This document shows positions 10,265 through 19,463 of a stretch of DNA of 64,000 bases, piece after piece. The first letter of the stretch is position 1, and the number at the start of each line of letters is the position of its first letter. A model generated the notes under the pieces. That model did not search any database. It was not told the DNA's origin and saw nothing but the letters and a program-made list of their open reading frames with translations. The stretch lies in assembly GCA_965240325.2 (NCBI GenBank), contig OZ251224.1, positions 310,001-374,000 of the forward strand, given 5' to 3'. The DNA is from Rebecca billardiae RCC1528 (lineage: Eukaryota; Haptophyta). The translations under genes were made by a program, and so were the position numbers.

Positions 10265-11128
10265 CGTGAGGAGGTAGGTCGCGTGTGAGGTTGCCGACGT
10301 GGCAGGTGCGCCTAAATTCGGCTCGCGCACAGTCGGGCTCGGCTCGAACGCTGTCACGGAGTGGTTCCACAAAGCGTCCACCGCAGCATGTTCCCGCCCA
10401 AGCCGAGCGCCCTTTTGCACCCCCCTTCGGGAAGAATACGGTTAGCAACATGATAGTCGGCCTTTAAATGAAGCCATACTTGTGCCCTATGACAATACTC
10501 CCAAAATGGACTGCTCGAAAGCTGATCGATACGCAAAGGGTCCACATGTGGTTAAAACGTGATGGTCGTACCCGTCAGCAGATACGAGGCGGAAGATTCC
10601 GTCCCAGCGTCTCCCACTACCCGGATACGTCGTCGTTGGCTCGTTGCAAGGGCCCTTGCTCGTTGCTTGCTGTACCGGTGAGGCCCGGCCGGGGCGGCGG
10701 ACCACCCTGGCGGCGGGACCACCCTTGGTGGCGGCGTGAGTGCGTGACCAGACCGTGCCGGAAGTCCTGGAACACTTCTCCGGATTCGATTCGTCATGAC
10801 GAAATGTTTCGCATCAAATCATATTCTCACAGCCGGTGCGGCCCTGGCCGATACACACCCTTACCGCTCTGCGCATGGGGAACCCAATGCTGCTTTGCGA
10901 GCGTGGTTTCACCGGCGCGCAGAGCGAGCCGGGTGTGTATCGGCCAGGACTGGTGCGGCGCTGCGGCCGCTGAAAATGCCGCGCCGCGATATTTTCGGCT
11001 TTTTCGCGTGACCGGAATGATGTCATTCCGCACAATTGTTCAACGGGCGGCGGCTGCTGGCCGGGCCACGGCCAGCCAGCTCCCCAACACACCCCACCCC
11101 ACCCGAGGTCGCGCTCACCGAGGACTCG
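10265..11128. promoter_or_regulatory. divergent intergenic region between homeodomain-like gene and SET gene A
   Basis: Both neighbours are transcribed outward from this 860-bp gap. A TTTAAA box lies at 10462-10467, readable as TATA-like for the minus-strand gene. An inverted repeat is at 10843-10948. Open frames here begin with non-ATG codons and look non-coding. Confidence 0.45.
10843..10948. repeat. inverted repeat, 18-bp perfect arms
   Basis: CCTGGCCGATACACACCC at 10843-10860 is the exact reverse complement of 10931-10948. The arms continue inward imperfectly through GCTCTGCGC. It could be a small foldback/MITE remnant or a hairpin in the SET gene A leader. Confidence 0.75.
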
Positions 11129-12014
11129 ATGCTGACGGCACGCACCGTTCGCCTGGCGTCGCTCGCCCTGCGCGTTCCAATCCGGCGTGGTCACTCGGGC
11201 GTGCTGGCGAGCGTCTCGACGCACGCTTCCAAGCTGGCGGCCTCAAGGGCGCTCTCGACACCTGCTCGCTCGTTCGAGGAGGAGGACAAGGCGACACTGT
11301 CCAACGTGCGTGTGCACTCGACTGGCACGAATCTTGGCGACGTCCTCGTGACCACGCAAGGCTTCTCGGCGGACGAGCTCATCCTGAGCTTTACGTCGCA
11401 CACCACCGAGCACAACAAGTCGCGCTACTCGATCCAGGTCGGGATCGAGCAGCACACCGACTCGGACGGCGTCTTCAAGTACATGAACCACTCGTGCAAG
11501 CCCAGCTGCTATATCTGGCCGCTCCCGCCGGCGGAAGGCGAGCCGGAGCTCGGACCGGACTACGTGCACGTCGGTGTGTACGCAGCGCGTGCCATTGAGC
11601 CGGACGAGCCGGTGACGTTCAACTACAACCAGACAGAGTGCGTGGGCAACGGCTGCGCCACCATTCTCCCGCCCACGCTCGCGCCCTCCGCCCTGCGTAC
11701 GCGTCACTGTGGCGCCAACATGACCGGCGGCGCCGCCTCGCTCCTGCCTCCCCCTGGTCTACGCGAATGCGAGCAGGTGGGAGCTCGCCGAGCAATTCAC
11801 GTGCAGCTGCGCAGATGCCATGGAGCCATGCCACGTCGCGGGCGTCTCGCGCCTTCCGCCCGCTGTGCAGCTCGCGCTGCTGGAGAGCTCGGAGGTGCGC
11901 GTATGGCCGCACGTCGCGAAGTGGATTATGGCCGCCTCTGCGGCGCGACGCCGCCTGGAGAGGCTCATGGCGGCTGAGCTGCGTGGTGGCAATCAGGGCG
12001 CCCGATCTGCCTAG
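11129..12014 (+). CDS. SET-domain protein, copy A (exons 11129-11637 and 11777-12014)
   Basis: A predicted 248-residue protein. The intron is 11638-11776 (139 bp, GTGCGT...GCAG). Splicing restores NYNQTE-WELAEQF, which lines up with copy B downstream. NHSC at residues 120-123 and TFNYNQTE at 163-170 are the SET substrate/cofactor signature. A cysteine cluster (C179, C181, C188) follows at the place of a post-SET finger. The usual NHSCxPN ends KPSC here, and the N-terminal GxG cofactor motif is not evident, so methyltransferase activity is uncertain. The first about 50 residues are Arg/Ser/Ala-rich without acids, like a mitochondrial presequence. The start is the first ATG; the frame upstream opens only from a TTG. 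It is likely a protein-lysine methyltransferase relative. Confidence 0.85.
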
Positions 12015-12434
12015 CAGCAGCAGGCTGCCAACCCCGCACGAGTCGCCGCCGGCGCTGACGCTCGGCCGCGCCGCAGGCTGCTGCTCGGCTGGTGAGCCTG
12101 CTTGGGCTGCTACGGGCTAGCTATGGTTGGCAGTGACCAGCGTGCAGCCGTGCGCATGATTGTACACCTCTTTCTCTACCGCTTGTATACTTCCATCACG
12201 GCCGATGAGCTACTCGCGCCGAGTGTACACTATCTGACTACTACAGTCCTGCTTGCCACGGCTGTCGAGTGTCGACTGTCGACTGACCAAGGAACCGGAC
12301 TGTTCATCAATGTGCCATATTTAAAAATCATAGAATTAGTAAAGTGCCAGACGGCCGGTACCATGGACTGGTGAGCAGCGCGTCGCGTCGTCGTCGGCGG
12401 CCGCCCGGAGATCGCCTCTCGAGTGGACTCGGGC
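12015..12434 (+). other. intergenic between the SET pair
   Basis: A 420-bp gap with no gene. TTTAAAA near 12319 and a ATATTTAAAAATC-like AT patch before copy B could serve as a promoter. Confidence 0.4.
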
Positions 12435-13258
12435 ATGCTGCGTCTTGCGTCGTCTCGCGCTCTGCGTGCGTCGCCTCTGCGCGGAGCATTAGGCGTGCTC
12501 GCGGGCACGGTGGGGCAGCAACACCTCGCCACGCATGCCCTCCCGCCTCAGGGCGCGGATGAGGACACCCTGTCCAACGTTTGCGTTGATTCAACCACCT
12601 CGAAGCTCGGCGACAGCCTCGTCACCACGCGCGCCTTTGCGGCTGAAGAGCTGGTGCTGAGCTTCACCTCGCAGACCGCTGGGCACAAGTTGTGCTACTC
12701 CATCCAGGTCGGGCTTGAGCAGCACGCGGTCTCAGACGGGATCTGGAAGTACATGAACCACTCGTGCAAGCCCAGCTGCTATCTCTGGCCGCTCCCGCTG
12801 GCCGACAAGCGACACAATGCGTCGGAGCACGTGCGCATCGGCGTGTTCGCAGCGCGCAGCGTCGAGGCGGGCGAGGCGGTGACATTCAATTACAACCAGA
12901 CTGAGTGCGTTGGCCCGCGCGCCGGCGTGCGTGTGCGCTGCGGATGTGCGGCTCAGTGCCTGGCTGACGCCCAACACTGCGCCTGCCTACGCCCTTACCA
13001 TTCGCGCGGGGCGTGTGCAGGTGGGAAATGACGGATGCGTTCGACTGCGCGTGTGCAGACGTGAAAGAACCATGCCATGTTGCCGGCGCCTCTCGCCTCA
13101 AACCTAACGCGCAGCGCGCCCTGCTCGCGGACGCAAGCGCGCGCATTTGGCCGCACATTACAGAGTGGCTCACCGCAGCGTCGGCCGCGGGCCACCGCAT
13201 GGAGCGGCTCTTGGCAGCCGCGCGCGCTAGGGGTGGAAACGGTGGTGGTGGCTCCTAG
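12435..13258 (+). CDS. SET-domain protein, copy B (exons 12435-12904 and 13021-13258)
   Basis: A predicted 235-residue protein, paralogous to copy A along its whole length. The intron is 12905-13020 (116 bp) with the same GTGCGT donor, the same GCAG acceptor and the same codon position as in A. This gives NYNQTE-WEMTDAFDCACAD. It keeps NHSC followed by KPSC, the FNYNQTE motif and the C-terminal cysteines (DCACADVKEPC). The N-terminus (MLRLASSRALRASPLRG) is again presequence-like. The identical intron position shows the pair arose by tandem DNA duplication, not retroposition. Copy B has a shorter linker before the FNY motif. Role inferred as for copy A. Confidence 0.85.
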
Positions 13259-14069
13259 CGCATCGCCTAGTGCGGCCACAGGGTGTGATCGTGCGCGACC
13301 GTCGGAGGCATGACGCACCCAGCCCGCGCGACGGATGGCGTGATGTCGGCGTGATGACTGCTGACGATGTCTGCAAGACTGATGACGCGCCTGACGGCTA
13401 CAATAGCTCAGATATTGTGGCCCGCCGGCCTTGATCGCGCCGTCTCGGACTCTCGGTGTCTGCGACGCCGAGTACGGCCTTCATCAATGGTATACCCCCG
13501 GGTCGGGCGGGGCGCGGGCGGCCCGCGGGCCCCGCCGACACTGCCGGGCCCGGTCACCGGTGATTGAGACGTCGATTCCCGAGGCGGACTATATATATAA
13601 CGGCCCGCCATTCGGCTTCGTCGGAACTATTATAGTCAGTGAGTCACTATTCGGAGTACGTACGTTATTCGGCGCCAGTATATGAGTAACGTAGTGCCAC
13701 GAGAGTATTCGGTGATCCGTCACGGTTTACTCATTCGACAGACATTCGTCTCCGAGCGGTGAATAAGTGACAGTGCGGGTAACACGGACACGGTCACGGA
13801 TACGGCCGGGCTGCTCGAGCCAGCTCGGCGCCGCGGTCGCGGATCGAGCAACTGCAAGCCGCGGCCGCAAAATATTCGCAGTAGATGATCCAGCAGCACA
13901 CATGGCCATCGGCGCCATTCGAGGCCGTGCGCCCTGGGCGCGTCTGAGTAGTCCCACGCGCCGTCTGCCACGAGCCGCGCGCGTGCTTCGCCGCACTCTC
14001 GAGCGCCGCGCGATGCGCGTTGCCCGAGGGGCGTCCAGGGCTCCACTCAGCCGCGCGCTGTGCTGCGCA
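13259..14069. other. intergenic, no gene seen
   Basis: About 800 bp between two convergent genes (SET copy B and the RING ligase). It contains a G+C-rich block (13498-13560), a short TATATATATAA patch near 13591, and unstructured sequence. No supported gene. Confidence 0.5.
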
Positions 14070-15624
14070 TCAGTGGGCATCTGCGGACGACGAGGCCTCG
14101 CCCGCCGACGCTCCGCCTGCCCGTCCCGCCGGGGCTGCCGATCCACTCGCCGAAGGCGCGGGCGCAACCGGTGCGCCCTGCTTGCCGGCCGCCTCGGGCT
14201 TGTCGCCCCTGTTCACCTTGATCTGCAGCAGCGACTCGACGTTGCAGCGGCAGATCGGGCACTTATTCGTCTGCAGCCGGAGCACTTTGGCGCACTTGTT
14301 ACACATGCACATGTGCCGGCACGGCAGCACGGTCGTGTCGCGCGGCTCGGTCATGCAGATGACGCACTCGCGGCCGTTCTCGTCGTCGAGGTCGTTCACG
14401 TTCGTCTGCTCCGCCGCGCCGTTCTGGTTCTGCTCGATGCCGTAGATCTCCTGCAGCTCGAACGACTTGTTGCCCACCTGGATCGTCTGCTTGAGCACGC
14501 GCACCGACCAGCTCGAGCCCTGCTGCACGAGCGTCGCAAACGTGGACTGCGACTGCACGGCGGGGCCCTTCCTGTCGCCGGCCGCGGCGTCTGCAGACGA
14601 AGCGCCTTCTGCGCGCGCGGTACGCCGCGGCGAGCGCACAGGCGCGCGGCGCGGCGTGAGTCCTGCGCGCGCGCGAGCGCGGCGGCACGGGCGCGGGCGC
14701 GCGTGCGCACCGGCGACCGCCTCCAGCCGAATGATGATTGGGTAGCGCCGCGGCTCCTGCGGGCTGTACTTGATCTCGTCCTCGCTGTACGACGCGACGA
14801 CGAAAGCACTCCCTGGCTCGGTGCGGAACGTCTGCCCAAGCCCCTTTGGGAACGTGCGCGAGCCAGGCGGCGCGTCGCCCTCGCGAGGCTCGTACCTGCG
14901 GCCAGCCCGAGCAGAGGCCGAGCCGAGCAGAGGCCGAGCAGAGAGGACGCACGGCACGGCGCGCGCGCGTGCGTGAGGCGCCGGCGGGCGGAGCGTGCGA
15001 GGGCGCGCGGGCGGCGCGCAGCGGCGCGTCGGCGAGTTCGCGCGCGCGCGCGCACGTCGCGGCCTGGCCCTCCACCTCCCTCGCCACGTAGTACACGGTC
15101 ACGCGGCAGTCCGTGCTCGCGTCAAAGTCGAACTGCACGTGGAACTTGCCCGCGGTCGAGTCGGGGACGAGCTTGAGCGTGTTCTTCTTGAGGTTCACGT
15201 CGTTCTTGATCGTGTACGTCTTCTGCATCTGTGGCATCGCCTGCGCCCACGCGCGCCGCGCGATCGGCGCGCACATGTTGGCGTGGTCAGCGTCGCTCGC
15301 CAGCTCAGCGGCGGCTCGACACGAGCACCGGCGCGCCGCGGGGCGCGCGCACACCTGGCGGGGCATCGGCCTCCACGGGTACAGGTTCGCGCCGCGCAGC
15401 TCGGGCGGCCGCGAGCCGTCCACGTACGGGAACATGCCCTGCATCCCGTTCTGAGGCGCAGGCCGCTGCCCGCCGTACATGTTGGGGTGCACAAAGTGCG
15501 GCGCATTCGGCGGCGGCGCGGTGTTGCCCGGGTAGCCACCGGGCGGCGCGTTTGGCGCCGGTGCGGCGGGCGGCTGGGCGCCGCCCCCTTGCCGCCGCGT
15601 ACGTGCGGACGTTGTGTTCCCCAT
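14070..15624 (-). CDS. MGRN1: MGRN1/LUL-type RING E3 ubiquitin ligase (exons 15624-15355, 15240-15056, 14895-14711, 14590-14070)
   Basis: A predicted 386-residue protein in four exons. The introns (114, 160, 120 bp) start GTGTGC, GTGCGC and GTGCGC and end GCAG; two are multiples of three without stops, so the unspliced frame is deceptive. The N-terminus is MGNTTS, a likely N-myristoylation site as in plant LOG2/LUL ligases. A proline-rich segment follows. The family-specific central domain then starts with KTYTIKNDVNLKK and contains QFDFDA..CRVTVYYVAREVE, followed by SEDEIKYSP..YPIIIRLEA. A C3HC4 RING at about residues 288-326 reads ECVICM...LPCRHMCMCNKCA...CPICR. The C-terminal tail is low complexity. 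In other eukaryotes this family ubiquitinates membrane cargo and transporters, acting at membranes. Family assignment is strong; the exact substrate is unknown. Confidence 0.9.
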
Positions 15625-16014
15625 CGCAGGCTTGTCTAGCCCCCTGCGAGCACCGACCAGCCGCTGACGCCCCCTCCCGGCGGGTGCTCGGCCTGAGATG
15701 GAGCAATCTCGCGGCCACCTATGGGGGTAACACCTTGGCCACCTGTTCACTCGTCGAGTAAGTAAGTGCTTCATAAAGTAGTCTGAGACGGCGCGCGCTA
15801 TTCTGGAACCGCTCGCTGAAAGAGGAGACCAACCATAGCCAGCCTTATTGAGCAGTTCACCCGCCGCATCGATCTCGCGAGTCTGCCTGCTGAAAAGCAC
15901 CGCCGAACCGTCCCCAGCCGTGGTCATCGTTGAAGTGACACTACGGCTCATTGTAGTGTGCACCCGCGCATCGGCCTGCGCCGCGCACCGAGCGCGGCGG
16001 TAGCGAGGGCAGGC
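15625..16014 (-). promoter_or_regulatory. gap between tepsin 3' end and MGRN1 5' end
   Basis: 390 bp on the upstream side of the RING ligase; both flanking genes are on the minus strand. It probably holds the tepsin terminator and the ligase promoter. I see no clear TATA or poly(A) signal. Confidence 0.35.
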
Positions 16015-18386
16015 TCAGATCTTCCTCTTGTTCTTGCCCATCTCGTCGCCGACAAAGGCAAAGGCATCCTGCGGGCCCTCCTTCATGAAGGCGAAGCTGT
16101 CCGCGCCGCCGCTCTGCGAGCCCACGCCGCCCTGCGAGCCCATCATGCCGCCGCCGCCCATGGCAGCTGGGCCGCGCGCCATGCCGCCGCCCATGCCGCC
16201 CGGCATCATGCCGTTGCCCATGCCCGGGTGCTGCGCGTGCAGCGCGGCGGGGTCGCGCGCGGCGCCCGCGCGCTCAGCGGGGGCGACGCCGGCTGTGCGC
16301 GCGCGCAGCCGGCGGGCGCAGCGGGCGCTCCGCGCGTGCGCGCGCGGCGCACCATGCCCATCGCCCCGCCTGCGTGGAGGTGGGCGCCGCCGCCCATCAT
16401 CTGCTGCTGCAGCATCATCTGCTGCATCTGCTGCATCTGCTGCATCATCGCCATCTGCGCGGCACGTGCCGCAGCAGCGCGCGGGGTAGCGGGCCGCGCG
16501 CATCAGCCGTGCGCGGCCAGCAGCCCGCGGACGCACCGGGCGCGCACTCCGGCTGATGGCGCGAGAAGGCGCGGGCGCGGCGCGTCAGCCGCGCGGCGCG
16601 GGGCCGGGGCGCACCTGCTGCATCCCCATCGGCGCCATGCCGCCCATCGGCATGCCCATGCCGCCCATCGGCATGCCGGCGCCGCCCATCCCGCCGGCGC
16701 CGCCCATCATGCTTTTGAGCGGGGCGGCTGAGCGCGGCGACTGCTCTCGCGCGCGGCGCAGGGGCGGGGCGGGGCGAGCTGCGCTGAGCGCGGCGTGGCG
16801 GCGGCGCAGGCGGGCGCGCGGCCGCACGCGCGGCCCGCGCGCACCTGGCCGATGGGAGCCGACGGCCGGCCGTCGGCACCCGAGTGCGCGCCGGCAGCGC
16901 CCGGCCCCGCCGCGCTCCCGCCGCTCGAGCTCGCGACGGACGGCGAGAGCAGCGCGCCGCCGCACAGTCCCTCGAGCTCAGCGCCGAGCGAGCACGAGCC
17001 TGAGGCGGGCGCGCTCGGCGCAGGCACGGCCGCGCCGCCGCCGATGCCCGCGCTCGTCGGCGGCGGCTGCGCCGGCGTATCTGCCGGCGTGCCCACCTGC
17101 AGCCCCGCGAACATGGCCGCGGCGCCATCCGCGCCCGCACCGACGCCGCCCGACGCCGGCTGCGGCGGCGCCCGGCCGGCCGGCATGCCGCCGCCCAGCG
17201 CCACGCCTGCGTTCCCGTTGGCAGCCGCGTGCTGCGGCGCGCTCGGCGCCTGCCCCGCCCCGCCTAGGCTGAGCCCGTCGAAGAGCTCGGCCGACGCCGC
17301 CGCGGAGGCGCCGCCGCCCTCGCTCTGCGCGAGCGGCATGCCCAGCGCGCTGCCGCCGCCGCCGCCGCTACCGCCGCCGCCGCCGCCCATCTCGGCCTCC
17401 AGCAGGTCGAGCAGTGAGCCGCCTGCGCTGGGCACACTGGGCACGCTGGGCACGGCGCTGTCTGCACGGCCGGCGCCGTTGCGCGGGGCCGGGGGCGGCG
17501 CGTCGTCGAGCGAGACCAGGTCGTGCTCTGCGCGCCACGCGGGGCGGGGCGGCGCGCGCGCGCGCGCGCGCGCGTGAGCACGCGCCGCGCGCTGCGAGTG
17601 GCGCGCGCGCGCGCGATCGGGCCCCCGGCGTCACGCGCACGCACCCTCGTGCTGCGGCGCAGGTGCCGCCTTTGGCGTCACTTTCTTCTTCGGCTTCTTG
17701 CCGTGCTTCGGCGTGGGCGTGCCCGCCGCGCCGTTGGTCTCGGCCGCGTGCGACGCCGCCGCGTGCGCCGCCGCCGCGTGCTGCCCCGCCGCCTCCTCCT
17801 GCCCCGCGTCCGCCTCCCAGCCCAGCAGCAGCAGCACCTTGTCCGCGCGCTCCTTCACCGAGACCTGCGCAGAGCTGCGCAGCGCGAGCACTGAGTGCAT
17901 CTGCGCGCCGAAGTGGTTGGCGACGTCGGGGTGGCCGTCCTTGAGCAGCGCCTCGATCACGCACAGCGCCTTGAGCCGCCGCTGCCACTCGTGCGCGCCC
18001 AGCTTCTTCTCCAGCTGCTGCGCCACCAGCAAGCCGTTGAGCGTGCGCACGCTCGAGCTCAGCTTGCGCAGCTCGTCGCGCGGGATTGTGGCGCGCATGC
18101 CGCCCGGCGCGGTGGCCTCGTCGACGAGCTTCTCCTCGAGCAGCACGTGCGAGTCCGCCGTCGACGGGCGCGGCGCGCCCGACAGCCCCCCGGGCGCCGT
18201 GCTCACTGGCGTGTGCTCCGCGCGCGGCGGCGGCGACGCCTGCGAGGGCTGCGAGGGCGCGCGCCACGGCCCCGAGGTGGGCGCGTAGCTGCTGGACGCG
18301 GGCGACGCGTACGCGCCGCCGCCCGGCGGCTGCGGCATGCTGTAGCTGCCCGCGCTCTGCGGGTCGTCGTACCCGTACCCCGCCAT

Positions 18387-18419
<33 letters not shown>

Positions 18420-19172
18420 GTACCCGCCGCCGCCGTACCCGCCGTACCCGCCGCCGCCGCCGCCGCCGCCGATCGGCAGCCGCGCGGCGACAGTCTTTGT
18501 CACACTCTCCGCCACGCCGCTCGCGAGCGCGGCGAGGCGCGCGGTGTTGGAGGTGTCGGCGGTGGAGTTGTCAAAGTTGGGGTTGCCGAAGCCCTGCATC
18601 CGCCCGGTGCTGTACGCGCCCGTCTCCAGCTTTGGCGGGCCCCCGACCGGCCCGGCCGCGGCGGCGGCGCCGCCAAAGCCCAGGCTGCCGCCAAAGCCGC
18701 CGCCGCCGCCGACGCCCGCGCGGCTCGAGTCGCTGCCAAAGGCGACGGCGCCGCCGTCGCTGCCGAAGCCCTGCATCCGACCGGTCGAGTGGAGCTGCTC
18801 GCTCGGCGTCGTCGAGTCGAAGATCGCGTTCATCACCTCCTGCGCCGTCTCGCGCAGCTGCCGATTGAACTGGTCGCCGTGCAGCGCGTCCGGCTGGCCG
18901 CGGTACTGCATCATCTCCTTGATGATCGCGGTCTTACCCTGCATGTCGCGGCGGAAGGTCATGTGCCCGTGCAAGCAGCAGTGCTTCATCACGCGCAGCG
19001 CCTTGAGCCGCACGTGCACGCTGTCCTTCTTGAGCCGGCCGATCAGGTAGTCCTCGAGCTGGCGGCACGCGTCGACCGACGCGTGCGTGATCCGGCCGAT
19101 CTCGTTGTACATGTAGCCGGGCGTGGGCTGCTCATTGTCTGCCGTCGCCTTCGCGCAGAGCGACCTGTCCAT
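16015..19172 (-). CDS. TEPSIN: tepsin (ENTH-VHS AP-4 accessory protein); exons 19172-17645, 17527-16845, 16740-16615, 16454-16353, 16230-16015
   Basis: A predicted 884-residue protein in five exons, with introns of 117, 104, 160 and 122 bp (all GTGCG...GCAG). An ENTH domain spans about residues 12-125 (TPGYMYNEIGRITH...LHGDQFNRQLRETAQEV). A Gly-rich linker holds two copies of STGRMQGFG. A VHS-like helical domain lies at about 345-460. The C-terminal half is disordered. LFDGLSL at 591-597 fits the published AP-4 beta-ear motif LFxG[ML]x[LV], with MFAGLQV as a second near-match. Near the end SFAFMK (858-863) and DAFAFVG (868-874) resemble the epsilon-ear motif S[AV]F[SA]FLN. A lysine-rich KNKRKI ends the protein. 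It should act on AP-4 coated vesicles at the trans-Golgi network. The last intron acceptor has an alternative (AG at about 16279) that would add a few residues. It shares a 291-bp divergent promoter with the WD40-kinase gene. Confidence 0.88.
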
Positions 19173-19463
19173 CGCGCGCACCCGAGCGCCTGCGTGCCCC
19201 GCGTCCGCCCACACGCGCGCGTCGGCCGACACACCCAAAGGCTGGGTTCGCGGGCGCGAGCGCTGCCCAGGCCGGCGAGCTCGAAATATTTTGCCCGAGA
19301 GGCCCGCGCAAAAAGAAAACACTCGCGCAGGCGCGCGCGCGGCGGCGAATTCACGACAACTCGAATATAATTCGCGGCGGAAGGGTGCAAACGATGGCGA
19401 GCGGCGGCGGTGGGTAAAAAGTGGTTTGACGTGCCCCGAACCACGCACGGCGCGGGCCGCGGG
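19173..19463. promoter_or_regulatory. bidirectional promoter, tepsin / WD40-kinase-RBR gene
   Basis: 291 bp between two divergent start codons. A near-palindromic CGAATATAATTCG at 19361-19373 gives a TATA-like box on either strand. An upstream ATG at 19394 opens an 8-codon frame ending at 19417, ahead of the WD40-kinase start at 19464; this is a possible uORF. Confidence 0.5.

Noticed and set aside
10265-10420. An N-terminal extension of the homeodomain-like protein
   Set aside because: It would start at GTG; nuclear genes here use ATG. The same reason removes upstream extensions of the SET, WD40-kinase, TPR, NSUN5, HAD-like and bL33 genes.
17631-17645. Ending tepsin at the TGA at 17631
   Set aside because: A GTGCGT donor precedes it, and a 117-bp intron leads into a frame with AP-4-ear motifs. 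The short form cannot be excluded as a retained-intron product.
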